Assembly (NCBI GenBank): GCA_029204225.1
Contig: MU836494.1
Location: forward strand, 1 to 27,989
DNA from: Diphasiastrum complanatum
Lineage: Eukaryota > Streptophyta > Lycopodiopsida > Lycopodiales > Lycopodiaceae
DNA length: 27,989 nucleotides
Direction: 5' to 3'
In this document: piece by piece, positions 10,240 through 20,205 of the stretch
Layout: every line of letters starts with the position of its first letter
Numbering within the stretch: the stretch's first letter is position 1
Position numbers and translations under genes: made by a program
Notes under the pieces: model-generated
Told to the model about the DNA's origin: nothing
Seen by the model: only the letters and a program-made list of their open reading frames with translations
Databases searched by the model: none

Positions 10240-11117
10240 CTAGACCTGCTGAATCATGGACCAATTTCATAGAATGCTATGAGATTGATGAGGAAGTAGA
10301 CATACCGATAACATCCGAGTCGAGAAAAGTTCTGGGTGAAACTAGAGCAAAGTCTGACCGAGGGGATGGTAGATAAAACAGATTTTGTAGAAATAGAAAT
10401 CAATAAAGGTAAGACTTTGAATATATATAAACACCAATTGGACCAAGAACGTGAAGAGTATATATTGCTTTTTAAGAATACCAAAATGTGTTTGCTTGGT
10501 CGATGGATGATTTAATAGGTATACCAGTTAGATGGGATAAACACAGAATAGATCTCATTCAGGGAACAATACTTGTTAGGCAGCGCCAATATAGATTGAA
10601 TCCAAAGTACTCCTTATTAGTAAAAGACGAATTAGATAGATGTCTTAGAGTGGGTATTATATATCCTGTTCTAAGCAGTGAGTGGGTGTCACCAACAGTT
10701 ATAATACCTAAGAAGAAGACGGGCAAGATTAGAGTTTGTCAGGATTTTAGGAAACTAAATGCTGCCACAACAAAAGATTATCATCCTCTACAGATACTAT
10801 TCTTGAGCAGGTAGCAGGACATGAACGTTATAGTTTTTTAGATGGATTTCAGGTTATAACCAGGTTTTTATAAAAGAGGAAGATAGATCCAAAACTACTT
10901 TCACCTCTGATTGGGGGACATACGCATATACGCGAATGCCCTTTGGTCTTTGTAATGCACCTGCCACATTCCAACGTATGATGACAAATATTTTTTAAAA
11001 TTTTTTAAGAAATTTTTTAGAAATTTTTATGGATGACTTTTGTGTCTATTCAAGAAAACATTGAGAAGATGTCAAGAGACATCTCTTAAACTGCATCCAG
11101 CTAAGTGTTAGTTTGGG
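10240..11117 (+). pseudogene. Ty3/gypsy reverse transcriptase
   Basis: After a spacer, VFAWSMDDLIGIP starts the domain at 10488. RT blocks follow in order: YRLNPKYSLLVKDEL, GIIYPVLSSEWVSPTVIIPK, KIRVCQDFRKLNAATTKDYH (to about 10790), then in two further frames HERYSFLDGF, GYNQVFIKEEDRSKTTFTSD, TRMPFGLCNAPATFQRMM and the catalytic FMDDF (11026-11040, the F-x-D-D form of Y-x-D-D). Breaks: frameshifts near 10790 and 10850, TAA 10996, TGA 11062, loss of a few codons near 11065, and TAG 11109 in the KLHPAKC-F block, where CAG-to-TAG fits. The sequence is closest in style to Athila/Tat RT. Confidence 0.92.
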
Positions 11118-12027
11118 ATGAGAGAAGGCATCCTTTTAGGGCATAAAATTTCGAAGGATGGTATACAAGTCGACATCGAAAAAATAAAAATGATTTTAGA
11201 ATTATTAGAACCAACCAATTTAAGAGAGCTTAGAGGTTTTCTAGGACATGTAGGTTACTATCGGAGGATAATTAAAGATTATGCTATAATAGTAACTCCT
11301 TTAACAAGTTTACTAAAAAAATCTGTTGAGTACCATTGGACACAAGACCATCAGCAAGCTTTTGATCAATTGAAACAGTCATTAGCAGAAGCCACTGGGG
11401 TTAGACCTCCAAATTGGGCTAAAAAGTTCCATGTATATGTAGACACATCATCTTTTGCGATAGGTGTAGTGCTTAGTCAGAAAGATGACCAAAATATAGA
11501 TTATCCAATTTACTATGCGGGAAGGCAACTCGCTGCATCAGAAAAGAATTATTCCGCTACAGAGCGAGAAGCACTAGGGATGATTTATTCAATAAAGAAA
11601 TTTAGACATTACCTTTTAGGATACCCTTTTGTTTTTCAAGTAGATCATTACGCATTAAAACATTTAGTGAATAAACCTGATCTTTCAGGTAGAATAGCTA
11701 GATGGGTATTATTATTAGATGAGTTTAATTATGAAGTAGAATTAAGAAGAGGCAAGGATCATCAAAATGCCAACTATATATCCTGCCTCCAAACAAAAAA
11801 TCAATTAGAACCCATTTCTGATGAATTTCCAGATGAACATATAATGTGTATTCAATCAGAAACATCAATTTATAGGGACATTATTAATTTTTTACAGGAC
11901 CAGATATATCCCGAACATTTTAATAAACAACAAAAAACTGTTTTTCTTTCTAAGGTAGGACCTTACATGATTGTAAATAGTATATTGTATAAATTAGGAG
12001 CTGATGATAGTCTCCGCTGTAATAAGT
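11118..12027 (+). pseudogene. Ty3/gypsy RT thumb/connection and RNase H
   Basis: The longest open stretch of the element, about 300 codons in one frame. EGILLGHKISKDGIQVD and LRELRGFLGHVGYYRRI are the conserved RT-thumb blocks. FHVYVDTSSFAIGVVLSQ opens RNase H with its first acidic residue. YSATEREALGMIYSIKKFRH holds the catalytic E, and FVFQVDHYALKHLVNKPDLS the next D. ARWVLLLDEFNYEVE and GKDHQNANYISCL end the domain, with N-A-N-Y in place of the more usual A-D-x-L-S, so the last D of RNase H may be lost. RNase H removes the RNA strand of the hybrid during reverse transcription. Confidence 0.93.
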
Positions 12028-12666
12028 GCATTACATGAGGAAGATTCGGGGGGTCATTATGCTCTTAAAAACACTGCAAAAAAGATTTTTAATGCTAAAT
12101 ATTGGTGGCCTACCATCTAAAGAGATGTTAAATTATTCATTAAAAAATGTGATGCATGCCAGAGGATGGGAAAACCCAGCTTCGCAACACATTGGTCGCT
12201 TACTCTAATTATTCCCTTAGCACCCTTTGAGAAGTGGGGGATAGATTTTGTAGGGCCTATTAAAGCGATCATGCATAAAACTCGTCGTCGTTACATACTC
12301 GTTGCCACGGACTATGCTACCAAGATGGTAGAGGCCGAAGCCACAACTAAAAATGATGCTAAGACTGTAGCGAAGTTTTTACTCCAAAACCTTATCACTC
12401 GATATGGTTGTCCCTTAGAACTCGTTAGCGATAGGGGAACCCATTTTCTTAATCAGACCATAAAAGCCATGTTGTCATATTTTTCTATTACACATCGTCA
12501 TGATAACAAACACATGTTGTTTCCTGGAAAATTACATACCAGATGGATGGGACTGTATAAAGTTATAGAAGGTTTTAATAATGGATTACTTCAGTTAGTT
12601 GATCTCCAAGGACATTTACTTGACACTCGAGTAAATGGTTCAAGGGTGAACCGCTACTATCACTAA
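12028..12666 (+). pseudogene. Ty3/gypsy integrase, internally deleted
   Basis: In a new frame ALHEEDSGGHYALKNTAKK and IKKCDACQRMGK form the H2C2 zinc-binding N-terminus, with a TAA at 12118. The core starts WGIDFVGPIKAIMHK with the first catalytic D at 12244 and has the second at 12430 in LELVSDRGTHFLNQ. The text then jumps, near 12495-12515, from SYFSITHRH to GKLHTRWMGLYKV, the C-terminal GKL/RWMG-PY region. The third catalytic residue (E) and well over 100 codons normally lying between are missing, so integrase cannot work. The domain ends RVNRYYH, TAA at 12664; no chromodomain is present. Confidence 0.9.
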
Positions 12667-12711
12667 TGTCCGATACATCAATTTTTGAAGGCCGTCATTT
12701 TTTTGTCCAAT

Positions 12712-12736
12712 TATTATTATTATTATTATTATTTTT
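12712..12736. repeat. TAT trinucleotide microsatellite
   Basis: About eight TAT/ATT units directly downstream of the integrase stop. Confidence 0.9.
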
Positions 12737-12746
12737 TACCGAAGTA

Positions 12747-12890
12747 TTAGCGAAAATGCCGAAACTACTTTAAATTTTAGCGAAAATGCCGAAGCATGCT
12801 GCATTGTTTGTATTGCGGAAAACTCGAGACCTTCACTACATTTTATACTTTGCGAAAAACCCGACACTACATTGGAATTTACCATTTTAA
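12747..12890 (+). repeat. Degenerate GCGAAAA-CCGA repeat between pol and ORF3
   Basis: A 17-bp direct repeat, ttagcgaaaatgccgaa, occurs at 12747 and 12777. Two looser versions follow: gcggaaaactcgagaccttc (about 12815) and gcgaaaaacccgacactac (about 12852), both followed by a CACTACATT word. The block lies in the roughly 590-bp gap between pol and ORF3. Confidence 0.7.
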
Positions 12891-13258
12891 AATATGGAAA
12901 TTACGACACTCACTTTCGTAATTCTTGGGATTTTCTACCTTCCAACCCCTTCACATTTTTCGCATAATAATTTTCGCTTTGATTTACCAAGCGAAGCATT
13001 CGTGTATTTTGTTTATTTATTTATTTATTTATTTTTGTTTTTAGGACTAACCACTTTATTATTGAGTATGTACCTTCAAAACGAAGGACACGCTTCCATT
13101 TAATATTAGTCTAATCCACCGAAATACCATCAATACGCCTAGAACCTCAAACACTTCAGTTGTTGTCGCTACCATTTTCCATCACTCTTGCTCTCCGAAT
13201 TGCGAATTGTTGCGATCAAGCTCTTGTCTACCATCGCTCGTTTACATCTGCAAGCATT

Positions 13259-14640
13259 ATGGCGATTGTATTCAAAACGCACCCAAAGCCAGTAATACCA
13301 GTATTACAACCACTAGCTGTTCGAGCACGAATTGAAGGTCTTCTTCAATTCAATCCATCAGTAATTTTTACTGATTTATGTTATGAGCTGATCTGCAATT
13401 TGGGCAAAATAGAAGAAGGACATATTTTCACAACCGTCCGCAATCAAGAGATTGTTATCACCGAGGGGTTTTATTGTCGTGCCTTAGGATTGCCTATGGA
13501 CGACAATATGCCAGTTACTAAACCAGATTTCATTGCGAAGAGCGGAGCTTTTAAGAAGAGGCTTATCTTGAGAAATGAGGATACAAACTCTCTTACATAA
13601 GAGACTCCAATCTCAAGATCTTTGTTCAATTTGCACTTGCTTCTATCTTCTTACCGGAGCAAGAGTACACAATTTCAAATACCAATATGGGATACTTGCT
13701 GAGAGCGTTAAATGGAGAACAAATTGCCTTTGGACAGATTGCTTTCAAGCAATTCTGTAAATTAATAAAAGCTAATCAATTCTTCAGACTCGGTCAACAG
13801 ATGAGCATTTTATTTATGCATGCTGGTGTGCTGACAGTGCAGGAGGATATCAGGATTACACCAGTACTGCCAGAGCTAGCACCATCAATTGAGGTGGAAT
13901 CTCAGATGCAGACATCAAAGGCGGCCACATCATCATCATCCAGTCAAGGGAGCACGGTGAGGATGACTTCGCCATCATCCCAGTACAGACCACTATCCAG
14001 CAAAGAAGGAAATAGTAATGTGGAAGAGGAGCAAAGGACACTGCTGATCAAGAGCATAATCAGGCTGAAATACCACAAGAGCCAGAACCACAAGGAGCAG
14101 AGCAGCTTTCTGATGACCAGCAGGGTAGCGAAAGCAACGTCTAGGAACCAATCCCTCGATGCCGAGTTATATCAGAAGGTTTTTGGAACACTACTGCCAG
14201 ATACTCGGGCAACTATTCAGCATCGTGCTATCTTGGAGAAGGTATTCAGGAAGCTGGGGTCCAAGTATGAAAGAGTTTGAACAGACCTCACCCAAAAAGA
14301 TATAGAGCTAAGCGAAACAAAGACTGAGTTGGCCTATAGAAATGAGGAGCTTGCAGCAACTAATGCAGAGCTGAGCAGAAAGGATACAGAGCTTGAAGAA
14401 GCGAAAGGAAGGCAGGATGCCACGCTCGAAGTGTTGGAAGAAATGCAAGAGTAGTCCAATTAAACAACAACTTCAGACCCTGCAGGCTTCTTTGTAGGAG
14501 GAGAGACGCGTGTGAACTACTCTTCAGAGTAGCAATGCGGAGCTGAGCAATGAACTCAGTAGTGCTCATGAATCAATTGCCCCAACTGAAAATTTCTGCA
14601 CAAATGTTAAAGAAAGACAATTAAATATACAAGAAATAGG
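13259..14640 (+). pseudogene. Post-pol ORF3: globular domain plus coiled-coil tail
   Basis: The ATG at 13259 begins MAIVFKTHPKPVIPVL. The first half continues as ARIEGLLQFNPSVIFTDLCY, HIFTTVRNQEIVITEGFYCR and ALGLP to about 13600. After a frameshift it resumes as LKIFVQFALASIFLPEQEYT, MGYLLRALNGEQIAFGQIAF and GQQMSILFMHAGVL. This layout recalls the domain annotated in plants as putative plant transposon protein, often found in extra ORFs of Athila-like elements; that is from memory and not searched. A Ser/Gln/Glu-rich linker follows (about 13890-14150), then LDAELYQKVFGTLLPDTRAT. After a TGA at 14278 comes a long heptad-rich helix (ELSETKTELAYRNEELAATN and on, to TAG 14452), which continues out of frame to about 14600. 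No membrane segment was seen, so an envelope role is not supported. Confidence 0.6.
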
Positions 14641-15029
14641 CCAAAGAGGCAAAACTGTGGCGAATCAGTGCCGAAGCCACACTCGGTGCCTGCGTATCTC
14701 ATGGCAGGTACCGAATTGATCCGGGTAGCATGGAAGGGAATCCAGGAGAGGATGATCCAGACCTTTCAGATGCAATATCTGTAGCTGCAGATGATTGCTT
14801 ATAAGAAGCTGAAGAAAGAAATAGAAAAGGCCCAAATTCCAATCAGGCCAAATACAGATTTCTGATGTAGAAGAACCAGCGCAAGGACAAGATCAGGAGA
14901 CACAGACAGATGAGCCAACACCAGTAATGTCAGGAAAGGCCATCCCAAATGGATACCATCTGCAGGCAGATCCTGAGAGATCAAGAAACACAGACCAAAA
15001 CCAAGGATGCTGCAGAGGTACAAGCTACT
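14641..15029 (+). other. Decayed coding link between ORF3 and ORF4
   Basis: Short Glu/Gln/Asp-rich frames such as GNPGEDDPDLSDAISVAADD suggest the ORF3 tail continues, but no frame is open long enough to call. Sequence near 15060-15110 reads RRHQVVKKNKIV in one frame, a basic patch that may be the real C-terminus of ORF3. Confidence 0.3.
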
Positions 15030-16090
15030 GAAGACCAACATGAGGCGTTAAGCGTCATTCCATACCAAGCCCAGGCGTCACCAAGTTGTAAAGAAAAACA
15101 AGATTGTCTACTCACTACTAAGGTCAGAATTTCAAACATTCCATCAGGAACTAAGCTTTTTTATTCCACCCTTTTTGTAGTCCAGATCTCCAATGGAGAA
15201 TGGATTACCTTTTTTTTACCTAAACTTTTTGGTTACACAAAAGAACAATGGGAGAAACCTTGGACTTTTTCTAACATAAATACTTTATGGTCTAGACTAA
15301 CTGTACATAAAAATTGAATCCTCGCCCTTGCCATTGTTTAGAACAAGTTCAATGTGCAAACTAATTATATTCATGTGGTCGCAGGATTCTTGTATATATA
15401 CATCTTAGAATATCTAAGAACATTTGAAAATAATTTTTTTCCAGCATTGGATGAGTATTTGAATAAGTTAGAATCAATTAACATTTTTGATGTGAAAGAA
15501 GTTGTTTCTAACTCTAAGTCAGTTTCTTCCTGAGTTACTCATCAGTTCTTATTCCCTGATCTGTGGGAAATCTACACAGATTGGGAGACTAACTATTCTC
15601 GTTATTTGGAGGAAGTAAAAGCAAATAATATACTTCGCTCCACTAACCCAAAAACTAGACCATATTATACTTACAGCCATATAAATATTGCTTCTCTCAT
15701 TTCTATGCCCTCATGTCTGTTCAACAATTGTATATTAAAGAGAAATTTCTCGAATATACATATGCTGCCTTTCACTAACTGTCCCTTTTGCCGAGATGTC
15801 TGAAATCCTGACCGAGGATAAGTTGGTATGCAATCTTGTTAATAATACATTAATTGATAACCCCCTTGCACCAATCGACAATCAAGGAATGTGTGGTTAT
15901 CCAAATTTGTCATTCCAAGAAGACTACAACCATAAAAACAACTATTTTCTGGCAACAAAAGGATCTGACATTGGAACAAGAAAATGAAGAGAATGAAACC
16001 CGAGCCAAGGCTATTTTCCACGCAAGCCAGCTAGCTGAAAGTGACAAAGAAGGACATAAATCAGATTGTTTTGCGAGCCGCTGCACTGTT
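15030..16090 (+). pseudogene. Unrecognised ORF4 between ORF3 and the polypurine tract
   Basis: One frame runs from about 15030 to 15803 with only three stops (TGA 15315, TAG 15339, TGA 15531). It reads FYSTLFVVQISNGEWITFFL, WEKPWTFSNINTLWSRLTVH, NYIHVVAGFLYIYILEYLRT, DLWEIYTDWETNYSRYLEEV and ends FTNCPFCRDV. The sense seems to carry on in a second frame (ILTEDKLVCNLVNNTLIDN, 15796-15987) and a third (ENEENETRAKAIFHASQLAE) right up to the polypurine tract. It is rich in Trp, Tyr and Phe, with one short hydrophobic stretch (VVAGFLYIYIL) too short to call a membrane helix with confidence. I do not recognise the family. It may be a separate protein or the C-terminal half of ORF3. Confidence 0.45.
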
Positions 16091-16103
16091 GAGGAAGGGG
16101 ATA
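16091..16103 (+). promoter_or_regulatory. Polypurine tract
   Basis: GAGGAAGGGGATA lies immediately before a TG, as expected for the primer of plus-strand synthesis at the left edge of a 3' LTR. It follows the last coding-like sequence of the Ty3 element. Confidence 0.55.
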
Positions 16104-16563
16104 TGTGGAGTCTTATGATCTCACATTATCCAAATTTTGTCATATATTGTAGAAAATTTTCAATTTCCATGTATATAAAATGTGCTATAGTGCCTAAATA
16201 CATGTAAAGGCCTATTTCGCACTTTGTAAATTCATATTTTGAGTAGAGTTGTGACGTTCTAAAGAGATGCAATAGAAGTTTAGAACCGACATTTGACGGT
16301 TCGTAAGCGACATTGAGGCTGAAGAACATTCCTATAAGGATAACACATTGTACATACGCATTTTTACGCAGAGCTGAGTATCAATCGAGAGCAAAGAGCA
16401 AGTTTCTTATAGCTTGAACATTCTTTCCTTCTGTTATCTTTCACATAATTACTTCTTATCATTTGTGCGAACACACTCTGTATGATCTGTGATTGATTGT
16501 GATACTGTTTTGTTTGTGTCACACACATTTCTTAAGTTATACTGAATTTCAGTTACTCTAACA
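16104..16563 (+). mobile_element. Candidate LTR at the 3' end of the Ty3 element
   Basis: A 460-bp non-coding block with TG at 16104, directly after a polypurine tract, and CTCTAACA at its right end. It contains a TATA-box-like tatataaa at 16172-16179. No partner copy is present in the window, so the right edge is inferred. A sequence ttaggcgacacc at 16571-16582, just beyond it, looks somewhat like a PBS. Confidence 0.45.
16172..16179 (+). promoter_or_regulatory. TATA box in the candidate LTR
   Basis: TATATAAA about 70 bp inside the left edge of the candidate LTR, a plausible position for a retrotransposon promoter, though AT-rich DNA yields such words often. Confidence 0.35.
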
Positions 16564-16727
16564 CGGATTTTTAGGCGACACCAGCAAGTAATAATTCTGA
16601 CTAATGTGTGCAGGGAATTAGCCAAAGCGGTTAAACATAACTTTTAGCAGAAACTCCTTCAATTCTAAATGAGCTATGTGTTCAGATAATGGGATTGATT
16701 GAGGCTCTGTCTTGTTTGCTTCTCTTT

Positions 16728-17448
16728 TGATTCTTGGACATCCCAAGAACATCAAGAACTAGAATGTTAGAGAATATGCAAGATTTATGCCACATTTCTA
16801 GCCTATTTAGTTTACTTGAATGCTGGCTCCCACATTAATCCACAAGAAAACATGAAATCTAATCCACAACTAGGAAAGCAAGAAAACTAATCCACTCTAA
16901 ATCCACAACCACACACAATATGAATGGAAGGGCATGATCATAGGGGCATCACTCAAGAAAACCATCATGATCAAGGAGCTTAATGTAGCATCAAACTCAT
17001 GGGAAATCTTCTTATTAAGCATGGAGTAAATACAATGCAAAAAGCTCCTCTACACAAAGAGGGAGTCTCTTAAATAAGCAAGAGAGCTTCTTAGGTGGCA
17101 TCCTAGTGGAATTTCCACATTTCACAAATTTACAAGTGGAATAATGCTCTCCACTAGTGGTCACCATCAAAAGGTGGCTCACTCTACTTTCTTTAAGAGA
17201 GGTCTACTTGCATTTATTACATTTGCCTAGAAATACTAGTTCCTACATGGTCATTCCATCTTCCGGGATACACCACGAGGCTTGCACAGTTCTTGCTTGC
17301 CATTCCTAACTAGCATTTCTTGGCTCTCATACTCGGCTCTCAGTCTTCGTTAGTCTCGTCTTCTCAGAGACCTCCTCGGTCTAAGGTCAGAGGCGCTCTT
17401 GAGTTGCTCTGTCCAAGTATCTTGGGGATTCGTCAGAATCAGCCAACA
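16728..17448. repeat. Diverged direct repeat R1, LTR-like
   Basis: A 721-bp block starting tgattcttgg and ending agccaaca that is matched along its length by 22672-23403, in the same orientation. Shared landmarks include a run ending ggtcaccatcaaaaggtggc at about 17180, cttaaataagcaag at about 17070 and gagacctcctcggtct at about 17367. TG...CA ends suggest an LTR or solo LTR. Read on the minus strand it would start TGTTGGC, the commonest plant LTR start. No matching target-site duplication was seen. Confidence 0.8.
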
Positions 17449-18369
17449 GGTCATTTTGTGATGCGTGTTAAACTCGTTAGAATCGTCAACCCTGTTGTGA
17501 CGTATTTTGCAATGCGCACGTCAATTCAAAGAAAATTAAACACATGAGTTCCCATCAAAAATTGCAGTGAGTGTTGTAGTGATTTAGCCCTGAGCCATGG
17601 TGACTGAATGCACAAGAGGAGAGGAGACATGAGAGTAGTTGTGTAGATGGTTGAGGTTCTATGTGTACATATAAGCCTCTAGGGCCTAAGAATATTTTCT
17701 ATAATATCTCTATAGGATGATATTAAAAAGGATATGATTTAAACATATAATTTCCCATCAGGATTAGGCTTTTACGTTATTCGTAATGGCTTAAGTTATT
17801 TAGTTCTAAGTTTAAATGGCCATGGACACTGCACATAGTTTCGTAATTTCAAGCTATGTAAAAGTTAGTCACAAAGGCCTATTTGGGGGTTTTGTCCCAT
17901 AGAGCCCATTCTCTGATTCCTGCACTTCAATAAATGTTAGTGCATACAACAACAATAACTTTATTTTTTGCATAGCATACTGCTACTGGAAAAGAAATTC
18001 ACCAAACAACAAAATTAGCAAAGTAGAGAAATAAACAAATGAAAATAAAACATAAACTTCCTATTTTCTCTTATTATCATAGGTAAAATCAAGGATAAGG
18101 GTATGGCCTGTAATTATATCATCTACCCAACATCGAGCTTGTTATCTGGGTATTCATCTTCTGTGGTAGATCTATCATGATGTATAAGGCTAGGTGCCAA
18201 CGAGCTCAGATCTCTCGTTTGATAAATGTGATTTCTCATGTATATTTGGACTCCATAGTAGAAATGAGAGATGCATATATGTAGCTTGGAATATTCTTTC
18301 GGCCATATCATAGATTTTCTCACTTTTGGTCATATCCATGGTTGGGGTATTTCTTACTTTACCTTTAAA
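17449..18369. other. Non-coding stretch after repeat R1
   Basis: No supported reading frame. It separates repeat R1 from the minus-strand gag-like region. Confidence 0.35.
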
Positions 18370-19450
18370 TCCAGACTCAAATCTTCATTTTCACCTTCAG
18401 AATCATAGCTCGACATGTCATCCACCCAATAGAGAGTATCAAATAGCATCTCTTGGGTTCCTTGGGTAGGGTTTTGGTACCCAGTCTCACTAACATAATC
18501 ATGCTCACCATGGTCACGTGATCATCGAATAGGTCATGTTTATTATCGAAAGTCATGGAATCTAGATCAGTATTCATAGGGTTGGTCCACAATGGTTCTT
18601 CTATTTCCCCAATTTGAGCTACCATTTTCGTTGCCTCGTCTGGAGGTACAACTCTAATTGGATGATTGTTAAATATTGCTAGTATTGCCTCCTCAGACTT
18701 AGTGGGTTTTCCAAGACTCACCTACCAATCACTCTCTTCCATCCACTCTTCTCTTGGGGGATCTATTCGTAACTCACTTTGGGTTATCTTCAGTACGCTC
18801 GCCCTAGCCTCTTTGGGTCATGAGTGCTTTCTGAGTGTGTCGGGGGGGCCTCGTCAATCCTGAGGGGTTACTTTGAGGTCTATAGGTGGTAAAGCTCTAT
18901 CAGATTCGTGTTGGATATCATAATATTGTAGCTCACAACTAGGTGAAACCACCTTATTTCCTTGCTGGTTTAGCTTTTGAACAACAGACATCCTAACAAT
19001 TTTTTGACTTTCTTTTTCATCAACGAGGATAGTTTAAGCAACTACCGCAAAGCTACTTCTATATTAAGATCATCCAAAATTTTTGGTAGGCCTACACTTC
19101 CTACACTACTACTTAAACACACCCCTTTCCTAGGGTGGTGTATTTTTGCTTTGGTCCTTTCCTAAGCAGATCCTAGGAGGTTGTTTTCCAATCATTTTTT
19201 TCTAGACACTTTCGTTAGTAGATTCATGATCAACAATGTCTCTGGGTTGCACATGTGGAGTTACTTTGGGTAAGGCCCTCAAGACAATTTTTTCTAAAGG
19301 CGTTGTAACTGACAGTTTTTCTTGGGGCATTCGCTTTCCGGTTTTGTTCATTCTTTTCTTCAAAGGGGTATAGCTAGGCACTTTTTGAATGTGCTGGATA
19401 GTTTTGTCTATGTTTTGAATTTTGTGGTCCATGGGGCTAGGCACGAGAGT
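18370..19450 (-). pseudogene. Decayed gag-pol spacer of a minus-strand retroelement
   Basis: Two minus-strand frames, 19444-19202 and 18721-18377, read as lysine- and proline-rich then acidic protein: PLKKRMNKTGKRMPQEKLSV and MSLGKPTKSEEAILAIFNNH with IGEIEEPLWTNPMNTDLDSM. They follow a zinc-knuckle-like motif in the same orientation and so sit where a gag-protease spacer would. No protease or RT motif was found to the left, so the element is truncated or gag-only. Family unknown. Confidence 0.4.
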
Positions 19451-19527
19451 GTTTGTATCTAGTTTTTTTTAGCCGTCCCCAACATTTTTGTTCTAAATGA
19501 CCATCATATTTTGGTGATAATTGTAAA

Positions 19528-19830
19528 TCATATTTGGATAGTCCCGACTAAGATGAGTCCTTTGACAATGTTGACAACTGGGGTGGTATAGGTATGTCCT
19601 AATGTGGTCAGTTGTTGGCATTTTAGAATGTTTATGTCTGAAGCAAGTGTAGAGCTTTTTTCATTCATAGTACCCAGACAATTTACCAACATTTCTTTTA
19701 CGTCATCCATGCCTAAGTTGGGTCTCGGATGCTCATGCCCCATGTCCATTGGTATATGAATGATTTGGAAAACTGGTTGGTGGACTGGGATTCTACCTGG
19801 ACTTCTTTGCGGCAGGCTTGTGATGGCCAA
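19528..19830 (-). pseudogene. Minus-strand gag fragment with zinc-knuckle-like motif
   Basis: The minus-strand frame from 19830 reads MAITSLPQRSPGRIPVHQPV, then PRPNLGMDDVKEMLVNCLGT, a plausible gag segment. One base out of frame, 19576-19535 reads CQHCQRTHLSRDYP, a CCHC knuckle of the C-x2-C-x3-H type whose last Cys has become Tyr. Confidence 0.5.
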
Positions 19831-20205
19831 ACTCAGTTAGGAAAAGTCTACGGAAAGTATCAATGTCGTGGATGGTCCCTCGTTGCAAGCTATGATACCA
19901 ACGTCCTGGCAGCCCCAGTCAAGGTAGTTGTGAAAAACATCATCTAATGATGTGGGTCCATTATTTGGTTTATGAAGCATGCTGTCCAAAAAATATCAAT
20001 GTGCTCCTCGGCACTCTCAGAGGGGGTCCCATGGAACTCCAGTGTACATACGCTTAGTGTGGGTAGTGCACCCACGGTCGGGGCCACCACGATTGGTTCT
20101 GTGGGACGTCTTGCAACGTACCTACTCGAGTGATTCCGAAAAAAATACCCTAATTGGTAATGCGCAATCGATCTATCCTACTGCATCTTAGCTATCTTTT
20201 GATTA

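Larger units (their letters stand above)
8634..16563 (+). mobile_element. Ty3/gypsy LTR retrotransposon, Athila/Tat-like, 5'-truncated and decayed
   Basis: Domains follow in gypsy order: gag end, protease (twice), RT, RNase H, integrase. Two further coding blocks come after integrase, then a polypurine tract (16091-16103) and a candidate 3' LTR (16104-16563). RT sequence such as KLNAATTKDYHPL, FGLCNAPATFQRMM and FMDDF is close to the Athila/Tat branch, which is known for an extra ORF after pol. Frames change about ten times, stops interrupt gag, protease, RT and integrase, and parts of RT and integrase are deleted. The left end lies about 8630; no matching 5' LTR was found in the window. Confidence 0.85.

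Noticed and set aside
12026-12208. Plus-strand frame of 60 codons
   Set aside because: Out-of-frame shadow of the integrase zinc-binding domain.
14360-14569. Minus-strand frame, Leu/Ser rich
   Set aside because: Antisense of the coiled-coil part of ORF3.
17320-17547. Plus-strand frame of 75 codons
   Set aside because: Begins inside repeat R1 and has no counterpart in R2.
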